In this document: positions 18,603-27,669 of the stretch, one piece after another | Numbering within the stretch: position 1 is the stretch's first letter | How the letters are laid out: each line of letters begins with the position of its first letter | NCBI GenBank assembly: GCA_021443885.1 | Contig: JABUSW010000334.1 | Location: forward strand, 1-45,334 | Origin: Blautia sp. | GTDB lineage: Bacteria; Bacillota; Clostridia; Lachnospirales; Lachnospiraceae | DNA: 45,334 bases | Reading direction: 5' to 3' | The notes under the pieces: model-generated | Database searches by the model: none | The model's input: only the letters and a program-made list of their open reading frames with translations | What the model was told of the DNA's origin: nothing | Position numbers and translations under genes: made by a program

Positions 18603-19985
18603 ATGATAGAAACAATTACAAAAATAAACGGTGCCATCAACAGTGTCGTTTGGGGACCCGTCATGCTGGCTCTGTTGGTAGGAACCGGTATATATCTGAG
18701 CATCCGTGTAGGCTTCATTCAGATCACAAAACTCGGTGAAATCTTACGCTGCACACTTGGCGGAATCCGGGATCCGGAAGCCCATAAGAAAGATGAGTTT
18801 GGAATCTCTCCCTTCCAGGCGGTTATGACAGCACTGGCATCTACCGTAGGCACCGGCAACATCACAGGTGTAGCAACGGCCATCGCCCTTGGCGGTCCGG
18901 GCGCTGTGTTCTGGATGTGGGTCAGCGCCTTGTTCGGAATGGTAACAAAATTTTCTGAGGTTGTTCTGGCCGTTCACTTCCGCGAAAAAAACGCTATCGG
19001 GGAAAACGTCGGCGGTCCGATGTACTATATTGAAAAAGGTCTTGGACCAAAGTTCAGATGGCTTTCCGTATTGTTTGCTGTGTTTGCAATGTTTGCTTCC
19101 TTTGGTATTGGCAACATGACACAGGCAAATGCAATCGCAGTTGCATTGTCTTCCACCATCGGAATCGATCCTAAGATCACAGGTGCTGTCATTATCGTGA
19201 TCGCTACAGTTGTATTGTTAGGCGGAATCAAGAGTATCGCAAGAGTTACTTCGACATTGGTTCCCATCATGGGAATTGCATACGTTGGATTTGGCATTGC
19301 TGCACTGGTCGCATATGCAGGACAGATTCCCCATGCATTTGCAGTCATTTTCCAGGGTGCATTGAATCCTTCATCGATTGGGGGCGGTGTTGCCGGATAT
19401 ACGATTGCAAATGCTGTTCGTTATGGATTTGCAAGAGGTATTTTCTCAAATGAAGCGGGTCTGGGAAGTGCACCCATCGCCCATGCAGCTGCAAACACGG
19501 ACAGTCCGGTAAAACAGGGCTTCTGGGGTGCCTTTGAGGTATTCTTTGATACCTTTATCATTTGTACCTTCACAGCCCTGGTAGTCGTTTGTTCCGGGCT
19601 TTATGACAGTGGTTTGATGGGGGCAGACTTAACCATTACCGCCTTTGGAAATGCCATTGGAGGGATCGGTACCTTTGGTGTAACAATGGGAACCGTCCTC
19701 TTTGCATTGTCTACGATCCTTGGATGGTCTTACTATGGAGAAAAAGGCATTGAATATCTCTTTCGTAATACAGGAATCACAAAACAGGTATCCTTTGGCT
19801 ATCGTGTAGTATTTGTATTGCTGACATACGTAGGTTCCATAGGAAGCCTTACACTTGTGTGGGATATTGCAGATACATTAAATGGTCTCATGGCAATTCC
19901 GAATCTGATCGGTCTGCTGGGATTAAGCGGAATAGCCATCCGGCTGACCAGGGAGTATTTTAGTGCTGCAAAAAGGCAGAAATAG
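18603..19985 (+). CDS. AGCS family sodium:alanine/glycine symporter
   Basis: MIETITKINGAINSVVWGPVMLALLVGTGIYLSIRVGFIQ; ALASTVGTGNITGVATAIALGGPGAVFWMW; NEAGLGSAPIAHAAA. Confidence 0.95.
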   Translation: MIETITKINGAINSVVWGPVMLALLVGTGIYLSIRVGFIQITKLGEILRCTLGGIRDPEAHKKDEFGISPFQAVMTALASTVGTGNITGVATAIALGGPGAVFWMWVSALFGMVTKFSEVVLAVHFREKNAIGENVGGPMYYIEKGLGPKFRWLSVLFAVFAMFASFGIGNMTQANAIAVALSSTIGIDPKITGAVIIVIATVVLLGGIKSIARVTSTLVPIMGIAYVGFGIAALVAYAGQIPHAFAVIFQGALNPSSIGGGVAGYTIANAVRYGFARGIFSNEAGLGSAPIAHAAANTDSPVKQGFWGAFEVFFDTFIICTFTALVVVCSGLYDSGLMGADLTITAFGNAIGGIGTFGVTMGTVLFALSTILGWSYYGEKGIEYLFRNTGITKQVSFGYRVVFVLLTYVGSIGSLTLVWDIADTLNGLMAIPNLIGLLGLSGIAIRLTREYFSAAKRQK

Positions 19986-20015
19986 ATTAATTTTAGTGTT
20001 TTAGGATGATCGATC

Positions 20016-21980
20016 TTGAGAAATCATACAAAATTTAAGCTGAGAAATCATGAAGAGTTGGAGGCTTTGCTGGAAGGAAAGGACCACTTGTTTGTCATTG
20101 CCTGCAGCAGGTGCTTTGAGATATTTGAATCTTTTGAACATCCTGACAGGGATACCTTTCTGAAGTTTGCCTGTGGTCAGGGGAAAAACATTACAGGACT
20201 GTTGCAGCAGGATTTTCTGTGCAACCGGATACAGACGAGTCGGAAACTTCCGGTTCAGATTCCGCAGGATACGGAAAACCTTGTTGTAATCGCCTGTGGA
20301 CTTGGCGTTCAGACAGTTGCGGTTCTGGCTGATATTCCGGTTATTGCCGCATGTAATACACTGCCCGACAGAGGTCACCACGGTATGGCATTGACGGAAA
20401 AGAAATGCGGTGCCTGTGCACAATGCTATCTGAATGTGACCGGAGGGATCTGCCCGGTGGTGGATTGTGCTAAGGGATTGCTGAACGGGCAGTGCGGCGG
20501 TGCAAAAGAAGGAAAGTGTGAAGTAAATCCGGATCGGAACTGTGCATGGAATCAGATACAGCAGCGTCTTGCGCAGCAAGGCCGACTGGAAGAATTCATT
20601 CAACAGCCGGTGCAAGTGCGGGATTATTCAAAAGTTAATCATAAAGTGATTCAGGATTATGTAAGATCTATTCGTGAAAGCCGGCTGGAAGGATATTACG
20701 GAGGGGTACACCCGTCAGAAAAGAAAGAACGTACTGCACAGCTTCCCTTGAAGCGTTTTCCCGCCTCTGATATCATCACCATTCCGGTGTCCATGCATAT
20801 GGGCGCCCCGGCGATTCCCGTCGTCTCGGTGGGAGATTACGTGATGGTGGGACAGAAAATCGCAAAGGCTGATGGCAGAATCAGCGCAAATGTGCATTCC
20901 AGCGTCAGCGGCACGGTGCTTGCGGTGGAACCGCGTCCTCATGTAACAATGGGCGAATGCATCTCTATCGTCATTAAGAATGACAGAAAAGAACGGCTGC
21001 ATGAGTCTGTACGGCCCAACAGACCCTTGGAGGAGCTGGATCGGGAGGAAATGATTGCTATTGTCAGAGAGGCCGGAATTGTTGGTATGGGAGGTGCAGG
21101 ATTCCCTACACATGTGAAGCTGGATCCCGGGATGCCCATCGATACAGTACTGTTGAATGGGTGTGAATGCGAACCGGGACTGACGGCAGACCATAGACTG
21201 CTGTTAGAGTATACAGACGATGTGCTCTTTGGGTTAAATGCCATTATTAAGACGGTAAATGCGAAAAAGGGCGTTATTGTAATTGAGGATAACAAGCAGG
21301 ATGCCATCGAAATTCTCAGAGAAAAGACAGCAGATCAGGCCCATATCGAAATCGTAACAGCACGAACCAAATACCCGCAGGGAGCGGAGAAGATGATGAT
21401 CCGGAGGGCAACCGGAAGGACTGTGCCAAGAGGCGGAATTCCGGCGGATGTGGGATGCATTGTAGATAATGTCAGCACCGGCAAAGCAATAGCAGATGCG
21501 ATCCGGAACGGTATGCCGCTGATTGAAAGAATCGTTACGATTACCGGGGATCGTATTCCGAACCCTGGCAATTTTATTACAAAAATAGGAACGAATATTC
21601 AGGAAATGGTGGATGCCTGCGGTGGGATAACCGGGGAGGATGTTACGATAAAGGCCGGAGGCCCCATGATGGGATACGAGGTGAACGGCAGTGATTTTCC
21701 GGTGAAAAAAGTTACAAATGGCTGGATCGCTGCAGACACGAATCATGCGATTCCCTGCGAATGTATAAAATGTGGCCGTTGTGTGGATGTTTGTCCTATG
21801 GAGCTGCAGCCGCTTTATTTTGTTCAGCTTGGCGGTAGACAGGATTACCAGGGGATGCTGAAACGAAACATTATGGATTGCGTGGAGTGCAGATGCTGTG
21901 ACTATATTTGCTCTTCCCGACTTCCCATTGTTTCCATGATCAAAATGGGAAAATCTGCAATAAAGGGGATGAAGCAGTAA
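20016..21980 (+). CDS. MetV-like (MTHFR C-terminal) domain fused to RnfC-like NADH/flavin/Fe-S subunit (RnfC2-like)
   Basis: 654 aa from TTG; N-terminus CGACAQCYLNVTGGICPVVDCAKGLLNGQCGGAKEGKCEVNPDRNCAW (MetV type), then RnfC region VREAGIVGMGGAGFPTHVKL and two 4Fe-4S motifs CIKCGRCVDVCP / CVECRCCDYIC. Confidence 0.88.
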   Translation: MRNHTKFKLRNHEELEALLEGKDHLFVIACSRCFEIFESFEHPDRDTFLKFACGQGKNITGLLQQDFLCNRIQTSRKLPVQIPQDTENLVVIACGLGVQTVAVLADIPVIAACNTLPDRGHHGMALTEKKCGACAQCYLNVTGGICPVVDCAKGLLNGQCGGAKEGKCEVNPDRNCAWNQIQQRLAQQGRLEEFIQQPVQVRDYSKVNHKVIQDYVRSIRESRLEGYYGGVHPSEKKERTAQLPLKRFPASDIITIPVSMHMGAPAIPVVSVGDYVMVGQKIAKADGRISANVHSSVSGTVLAVEPRPHVTMGECISIVIKNDRKERLHESVRPNRPLEELDREEMIAIVREAGIVGMGGAGFPTHVKLDPGMPIDTVLLNGCECEPGLTADHRLLLEYTDDVLFGLNAIIKTVNAKKGVIVIEDNKQDAIEILREKTADQAHIEIVTARTKYPQGAEKMMIRRATGRTVPRGGIPADVGCIVDNVSTGKAIADAIRNGMPLIERIVTITGDRIPNPGNFITKIGTNIQEMVDACGGITGEDVTIKAGGPMMGYEVNGSDFPVKKVTNGWIAADTNHAIPCECIKCGRCVDVCPMELQPLYFVQLGGRQDYQGMLKRNIMDCVECRCCDYICSSRLPIVSMIKMGKSAIKGMKQ

Positions 21981-21981
21981 A

Positions 21982-22605
21982 ATGTTAATAACAGAATTAA
22001 AACCGATGGAACAGATTCTCTCTTTGATTGCGCAAGATAAGATTTTCCTTTTGCAGTGCCATGGATGTAAGGAAATCCATTTTCCGGAGGATGCTGTTAA
22101 AGCTTTTGCAGAGAAACTGATTGAGGAAGATATGGTAACAGGACTTTCTACAATGGAGTATATCTGTAACCCGGAGAACAGCCGTTTATGCCTGGAGTAC
22201 CACAGGGATTCGATTAGGAATGCAGATGCGATCCTTGTGTTTGCATGTGGTGTCGGGGTGCAGACCATAGCAGAAATATTTCCGGAAAAAAGAGTATATG
22301 CCGGATGCGATACTTTTGCGCTTCCCGGATTTCAGGGGGTGACTCCTTTGGAATATGGCTGTGACCGATGTGGAACGTGCTATCTGAATCTTACCGGTGG
22401 AATCTGTCCGGTCACTGCTTGCGCAAAGGGGCTGCTGAATGGACAATGCGGCGGATCCAAGAACGGAAAGTGTGAGGTGGATCCGGACATGGACTGCGCA
22501 TGGGAACGAATTACCCGAAGACTGAAAATGCTTGGGAGATCGGAACTTATGCAGGGACCGGCTTTGATTCGGGACTTTGCTTTCAGTAATAAGGAAATGG
22601 AATAA
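21982..22605 (+). CDS. metV: MetV-like methylene-tetrahydrofolate reductase C-terminal/zinc-binding subunit
   Basis: 207 aa; CDRCGTCYLNLTGGICPVTACAKGLLNGQCGGSKNGKCEVDPDMDCAWERI; directly upstream of metF. Confidence 0.85.
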   Translation: MLITELKPMEQILSLIAQDKIFLLQCHGCKEIHFPEDAVKAFAEKLIEEDMVTGLSTMEYICNPENSRLCLEYHRDSIRNADAILVFACGVGVQTIAEIFPEKRVYAGCDTFALPGFQGVTPLEYGCDRCGTCYLNLTGGICPVTACAKGLLNGQCGGSKNGKCEVDPDMDCAWERITRRLKMLGRSELMQGPALIRDFAFSNKEME

Positions 22606-22613
22606 TTGAAATT

Positions 22614-23492
22614 ATGAGAATTACAGAATTGTTTGATCGTGGTGAATTTGTGACGACTGCTGAAGTAGGACCGCCCAAAGGGTTCCACGTGGAAAAAATC
22701 TTAGGGGATGCCAAAGCGTATTTTCATGGCGTTGCAGCCGTGAACGTGACGGATAATCAGTCTTCTGTGATGCGCCTTGGATCTCTTGCCACCAGCGTGG
22801 CATTAAAGGAAAACGGTATTACACCAATCTTTCAGATGACATGCCGGGACAGAAATCGAATCGCGATCCAATCCGATATTTTAAGTGCAGCAATGTTCGG
22901 TATTGAAAATGTACTCTGTTTAACGGGGGATCATACGACCATGGGAGATCATCCACAGGCAAAGCCGGTGTATGATCTGGATTCCGTTTCTCTGCTGCAT
23001 GCAGTGAAGATGATGGAATCCGGAGTGGATATGGCCGGAAATTCTCTGATTGGAGAACCACCGTGCTTTGCAAAGGGGGCCGTTGTATCTCCCTGCAGTG
23101 ATTCTTACGAAGCCCAGCTTGCGAAAATGGAGCGAAAGGCTTTTGCAGGGGCAGACTTTTTTCAGACGCAGGCAGTGTACGATGCGGAACGTTTTATACG
23201 GTTTATGGAGATTGCAAAGAAGTTTGGAAAACCGGTACAGATGGGCATTGTAATTCCGAAAAGTGCTGCAATGGCCAGATATATGAACCGGAGTATTCCC
23301 GGAATTCATGTGCCGGACAGTATGATCGCAGAACTGGAAGCCGATGTTCCAAGGGCGAAAGCCGGAATTACGGGTATTGAGATCGTTACCCGTATTATTA
23401 AGGAGTGCAGACCATATTGTCAGGGCGTGCATATTATGGCACTGGGATGGGAGGCAAAGGTTCCGGAAGTGCTGAAACGTGCGAATTTATAG
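22614..23492 (+). CDS. metF: Methylenetetrahydrofolate reductase catalytic subunit
   Basis: 292 aa; FVTTAEVGPPKG, TCRDRNRIAIQSD, LCLTGDH, FFQTQAVYD as in MTHFR. Confidence 0.93.
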   Translation: MRITELFDRGEFVTTAEVGPPKGFHVEKILGDAKAYFHGVAAVNVTDNQSSVMRLGSLATSVALKENGITPIFQMTCRDRNRIAIQSDILSAAMFGIENVLCLTGDHTTMGDHPQAKPVYDLDSVSLLHAVKMMESGVDMAGNSLIGEPPCFAKGAVVSPCSDSYEAQLAKMERKAFAGADFFQTQAVYDAERFIRFMEIAKKFGKPVQMGIVIPKSAAMARYMNRSIPGIHVPDSMIAELEADVPRAKAGITGIEIVTRIIKECRPYCQGVHIMALGWEAKVPEVLKRANL

Positions 23493-23606
23493 ATATGGAC
23501 AGCTATAAACGAAATTAAAGAAACTAATAAAATCAATAAGAGCAATGAACGCCGTCGGAATTGGCGGAAGTATACAAAAGTCTAAATATCGCAGGAGGAT
23601 ATTATC

Positions 23607-23915
23607 ATGCAGGCATTGGGAATGATTGAAACAAAAGGATATGTTGCATTTGTTGAAGCGGCAGACGTGATGGCGAAAACTGCTGCTGTGAAAATAATTT
23701 CCATGGAGAGGATTGGCTCCTCTCTGCTGACCATTATGGTAACCGGAGACGTGGGTGCTGTAGAGGCAGCAGTTGCGGCTGGCTGTGAAAAATGCAAAGA
23801 ATATGGCGACCTGATCGCCTATAAAGTAATTCCAAATCCACACAAAGCGCTGGAAGAAGTTCTTCCTTCCATGGCGAATTACTTTGATCCTGAGGAGGAA
23901 TTCAATGAAGAATAA
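23607..23915 (+). CDS. BMC-H hexameric microcompartment shell protein (EutM/PduA-like)
   Basis: 102 aa; MQALGMIETKGYVAFVEAADVMAKTAAVKIISMERIGSSLLTIMVTGDVGAVEAAVAAG...VIPNPHKALEEVLP; GGAGG RBS. Confidence 0.95.
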   Translation: MQALGMIETKGYVAFVEAADVMAKTAAVKIISMERIGSSLLTIMVTGDVGAVEAAVAAGCEKCKEYGDLIAYKVIPNPHKALEEVLPSMANYFDPEEEFNEE

Positions 23916-24090
23916 AATGGTAAATAATGTGCCGGAAACAGACGGGGAATGTCAGGAGCCTCTGAAAGACGAGGGATGGCATTGCGATACGTATTGCCGT
24001 AAGATCCGCCATATTACCTGTGAAGGAAAAGCGGGAGTCCGGGAGGGGGCAGAAAAACAATGTCCGTATCTGGATGAGATGCTCTATTAG
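23905..24090 (+). CDS. Small Cys-rich protein, uncharacterised (61 aa)
   Basis: ATG 23905 preceded by GAGGAGGAATTC; overlaps the BMC-H 3' end by 11 nt; MKNKMVNNVPETDGECQEPLKDEGWHCDTYCRKIRHITCEGKAGVREGAEKQCPYLDEMLY (5 Cys). Confidence 0.55.
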   Translation: MKNKMVNNVPETDGECQEPLKDEGWHCDTYCRKIRHITCEGKAGVREGAEKQCPYLDEMLY

Positions 24091-24100
24091 TTTGATTCGT

Positions 24101-25015
24101 ATGAAGAAAAAAAAGAAGAAGAGAAAGAACACAAGAAAGAGAAGAATCATCGTTCTTCGGATCAAGATCATCGCATTTTTTATCGCAGTGATTTCCGGAA
24201 TTGTGGCTTTTTGGCAAAGAGATGCGCTGAGTTCCATATGGAACAGGCTGCGCAGTGGAGAACCTTTGTTTCATGTGGAAGTCGAAGTATCACCGACACC
24301 GGCTCCGTTACCGAAGGAACCAGAGCCGGAAAAAGAACCGGTTTCAGAGGATGTTGTTCCGGATCTTGAGGAGGAAAACATTTACACCTTCATGCAAGGC
24401 CCTGTAGCGTGGAATACAAAAGCGGACTGGTCCGGGGAATGGTGTGAATTCAATATGGAGGGCGGCAATTTCAGTGTATTTGGATGTGGCTTGTGTGCTC
24501 TTGCAAGCATATATGGAACCATGACACCATATGAATGCTCTCCGGTAGATATGTATTATTATGCGCAGCTTGTTACGGATTATGCTCCCAGCGAAGGCTA
24601 TGGCGCCATAGACTGGCCGTTTTTGAAACAGACCCTGGAATCTGCAGGCATTGCCAATGAGGTTTTCGACAAAGATGATAGCTTCGAGGATTTTTGTCAG
24701 GCAATGGAAAGTGCAGTGGGAGCCATCGTGCTGGTATCCAGTGCGAATGATGCTTCTTACTGGAAGGATACAGAGGGGCACTACGTAACGATCTGGTCTT
24801 ACGATGCGGAGACGGGAAATGTCCTGCTTTCGGATTCCGGAGATCCGGAGCACAACCGGCAATGGATTCCTCTGTCTTATGTTTATAGTGCGTTGAAAAC
24901 TTCCGGAGAACATCAGTATCTGCTGATATACTCCTATAATGAAGAGAAGAACAGCTGGAAGTATTCCGGAATCAATGAAGAATGGAATGCGCCGGATTAT
25001 TATCACGAAAAATAA
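24101..25015 (+). CDS. Membrane-anchored C39-like papain-fold protein
   Basis: Polybasic N-terminus + TM (IIVLRIKIIAFFIAVISGIVAFW), Pro/Glu linker, FGCGLCALASIYGTM (Cys) and GHYVTIWSYDAETGNVLLSDSGDP (His/Asp) as in Peptidase_C39-like domains. Start codon uncertain. Confidence 0.75.
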   Translation: MKKKKKKRKNTRKRRIIVLRIKIIAFFIAVISGIVAFWQRDALSSIWNRLRSGEPLFHVEVEVSPTPAPLPKEPEPEKEPVSEDVVPDLEEENIYTFMQGPVAWNTKADWSGEWCEFNMEGGNFSVFGCGLCALASIYGTMTPYECSPVDMYYYAQLVTDYAPSEGYGAIDWPFLKQTLESAGIANEVFDKDDSFEDFCQAMESAVGAIVLVSSANDASYWKDTEGHYVTIWSYDAETGNVLLSDSGDPEHNRQWIPLSYVYSALKTSGEHQYLLIYSYNEEKNSWKYSGINEEWNAPDYYHEK

Positions 25016-25016
25016 G

Positions 25017-25066
25017 AGAAGATGCAGCGAATGTCAGCATGTGAACAAACGTAGCATCTTCTTTTG
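25017..25066. terminator. Terminator between convergent genes
   Basis: AGAAGATGC (25017-25025) / GCATCTTCT (25054-25062) followed by TTTG. Confidence 0.65.
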
Positions 25067-25099
25067 TTATATAGAATACAGTTCGGTTTTGCCAGCTGT

Positions 25100-26479
25100 T
25101 TATTCCCAGAAGTCTTTCGTACCGGTGGCCTGGCTTAAGACACCGCGCAATTCCATCATGGCAGTGTAATTCGGAAGCAGAAAAGCAGGAAGCTGATCGG
25201 CCTTCAGCTTGTCAAGAAGGTCCTTGTAATTCGCGATCATAACCAGTTTATCCTCTCCGGCGCCAGCTTTCTTCAGCCGTTTTAAGAGTTCCTGTGCACA
25301 TTCACCGCCAACATAAAGCTTCTGAAGATGCGGATCAGCACAAAGCTTCTCGTAATCCGTATCGTTTATCCAGGAAATGTCGTGCCCGTCTCCGGTCTGG
25401 TTGTTCAGGCAGAGAACTGCATTGAAATCTTCCGCAAAGCTCGTTACATAGGAGAAGGCCTGATTGCATCCGGCCGGATTTTTCACGAGAATCATCTGAA
25501 GCCGATTGCCGTCCAGATCAAAGGTTTCCATACGCCCGAAGGAAGAACGGACACTGGACAGGGAATCCATTGCTTTCTTCAGATCTAAGTCCATAGCTTT
25601 GGCTGCAGCAACGGCTGCTGCGGCATTGTACACGTTGTAGACGGCGGGAAGAGAGATCTGAATACGCTGTGATTTTCCGTTTGTCTGCATCTGAACCGTG
25701 CTTCCAGATGCAGAGATCTTTTCAATGGATGTAACCGCAACGTCCGGAGACATTCTCTTATGACCGCAGTTCGGGCAGGAAAAACCACCCAGATGTGCAT
25801 AAATGTGGTAATCATATGTATAATCGGAACCGCATTTCGGACACTTTCCTGCATCGCTTAAATCAATGTTACCCTGTACGCCTACAGATTTCTCAAGTCC
25901 ATACCAGATGACCTTGTTGGGAGTGTCTAACGCCAGGGATGCAGACAATGGATCTTCTGCGTTCAGTACAAGGGTAGACTGCGGACTGCGTGTAACCGCG
26001 GTGCGGATCTCTTTTAACGTGTTTTGCACGCCGCCATACCGGTCCACCTGGTCGCTGAAAAGATTTGTAACAACGATCGCCCTGGGAGTGATATACTGGA
26101 CAAGCAGCTTCAGGGCGGCTTCGTCACACTCCAGAACCGCATAAGGATATTTGGGTTTTCCCGTCAGGGTTGCGTTACAGATCAGATCCGCGGCGATTCC
26201 ATGTAGCATATTTGCTCCGGATCGGTCATGTAGACAATGACAACCGGCAGCAGACAGGGCATGCTCGATCATATTGCAGCTTGTTGTTTTGCCATTGGTG
26301 CCGGTGACAACGACGATTTTCATTCCATCGGACACCGCAGACAGGATTCTTTTGGAAATCTTCATGGCTGCGATACCCGGTATCGCAGTTCCGCCTCGTC
26401 CGGTTTTTCTTAAGAAAAAGCGCGTGATCTTACATGCGGCGACAGATATGACTCTGATCACAATGTTTGGTTTTTGCAT
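25100..26479 (-). CDS. murT: MurT-like lipid II amidotransferase subunit (Mur ligase + DUF1727)
   Basis: 459 aa; VVVTGTNGKTTSCNMIEH; zinc-ribbon CPKCGSDYTYDYHIYAHLGGFSCPNCGHKR; C-terminal NQTGDGHDISWINDTDYE. Confidence 0.9.
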   Translation of the reverse strand: MQKPNIVIRVISVAACKITRFFLRKTGRGGTAIPGIAAMKISKRILSAVSDGMKIVVVTGTNGKTTSCNMIEHALSAAGCHCLHDRSGANMLHGIAADLICNATLTGKPKYPYAVLECDEAALKLLVQYITPRAIVVTNLFSDQVDRYGGVQNTLKEIRTAVTRSPQSTLVLNAEDPLSASLALDTPNKVIWYGLEKSVGVQGNIDLSDAGKCPKCGSDYTYDYHIYAHLGGFSCPNCGHKRMSPDVAVTSIEKISASGSTVQMQTNGKSQRIQISLPAVYNVYNAAAAVAAAKAMDLDLKKAMDSLSSVRSSFGRMETFDLDGNRLQMILVKNPAGCNQAFSYVTSFAEDFNAVLCLNNQTGDGHDISWINDTDYEKLCADPHLQKLYVGGECAQELLKRLKKAGAGEDKLVMIANYKDLLDKLKADQLPAFLLPNYTAMMELRGVLSQATGTKDFWE

Positions 26480-26657
26480 AAAATCCTCCTTTTAAAGTGA
26501 AACAACTTTCACAGAATTTCATTGTAGCACCAGAGAATCGAATTGAAAAGGGAATCGTTGCAAGAATTTCTGTGAATGATGGTATAGACGGGGATTTCGA
26601 ATACGTATATAATAATCGTGTTATGATTTGATTGATTTTGATTGGTGGTGAAAGACA

Positions 26658-27548
26658 GTGAATATTCAATATATCGCAGGACCGGCCATAGGAGCCCTCA
26701 TCGGACTGATTACAAACGGGATCGCCATCCGAATGCTGTTTCGTCCGTTATATCCCGTGAAGATAGGTGGCTTTCAGCTTCCTTTTACGCCGGGGCTGAT
26801 CCCAAAGGAACGACCAAGAATCGCGAAAGCGATCGGGAAGGTGATCGGTGATGAACTGCTGGACACGGAGACCTTACAGAAAGCCCTGGCATCCGATAAT
26901 CTGAAGCAGGCTTTTTCTCTTAAGGTAGATTCTGTCATTGAGATGCTGGGAAAAGAAGATGGAACGCTGGCGGATTTGTTAGAGCGAAAAGGATATCTGG
27001 AGACGATTGACAGCGGTGCAGATTATATCGGTGACGGGGTTTCGAATTATATTGCCGAGCGTGTTGTGGAACAGAATCTCGGGGAAGAGATTCTGGAATA
27101 CGCTTTTGCGGAGATCATGGGAAACCTTAATCCTATGGCGGCTATGGTTGCAGAACCGGCAGTCCGAAAATCCATGCCGGTGATCGCAATGAAGCTGGAT
27201 GAAGTCATTCTGCAGAAGAGCCCGGAACTTTTGAAATCCTATGTCGATAAGGAGTATCATAAATGGAGAGATATGCCCATGTCAGAAGCAGGTGTATTTC
27301 TCTGGCAGAGAAAGGAACAGATCAAGGATAAGATATGGGAGTTCTATCTTAAGATACTGGAGGAAAAGGCGGAGAGCTTTATCAGCCGTCTGGATGTATC
27401 CGGTATCGTAGAGGAAAAAATCAATGAATTCGACGTTTCGTTTCTGGAGAAACTAATCATGGAAATTGCAAGAAAAGAGCTGAATGCGCTGGTCTGGATC
27501 GGGGGAGCTCTTGGGATGCTGATCGGGTTTGTGAATGTGCTATTTTAG
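26658..27548 (+). CDS. DUF445 family membrane protein
   Basis: 296 aa; GPAIGALIGLITNGIAIRMLFRPLYPVKIGGFQLPFTPGLIPKERPRIAKAIGKVIGDELL. Confidence 0.93.
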   Translation: MNIQYIAGPAIGALIGLITNGIAIRMLFRPLYPVKIGGFQLPFTPGLIPKERPRIAKAIGKVIGDELLDTETLQKALASDNLKQAFSLKVDSVIEMLGKEDGTLADLLERKGYLETIDSGADYIGDGVSNYIAERVVEQNLGEEILEYAFAEIMGNLNPMAAMVAEPAVRKSMPVIAMKLDEVILQKSPELLKSYVDKEYHKWRDMPMSEAGVFLWQRKEQIKDKIWEFYLKILEEKAESFISRLDVSGIVEEKINEFDVSFLEKLIMEIARKELNALVWIGGALGMLIGFVNVLF

Positions 27549-27601
27549 TAATAAACTGCCTTTTTTTGCGGAAAGTTTATTAAAAATAGACAAAAAAATA
27601 C

Positions 27602-27631
27602 TTGCGATTGCAGGAGCGAATAGGATATAGT
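27602..27631 (+). promoter_or_regulatory. Candidate promoter of the araB-like/araD operon
   Basis: TTGCGA, 18-nt spacer, TATAGT. Confidence 0.45.
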
Positions 27632-27669
27632 TAAACTGATTAAAAATTTTTCATGGAGAGGGACAGACT

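Noticed and set aside
21234-22268. 344-aa minus-strand ORF
   Set aside because: Antisense to MetV-RnfC and MetV genes; composition typical of shadow ORFs.
27550-27581. AATAAACT...AGTTTATT hairpin after the DUF445 gene
   Set aside because: AT-rich stem without a following T tract on the plus strand; not convincing as a terminator.
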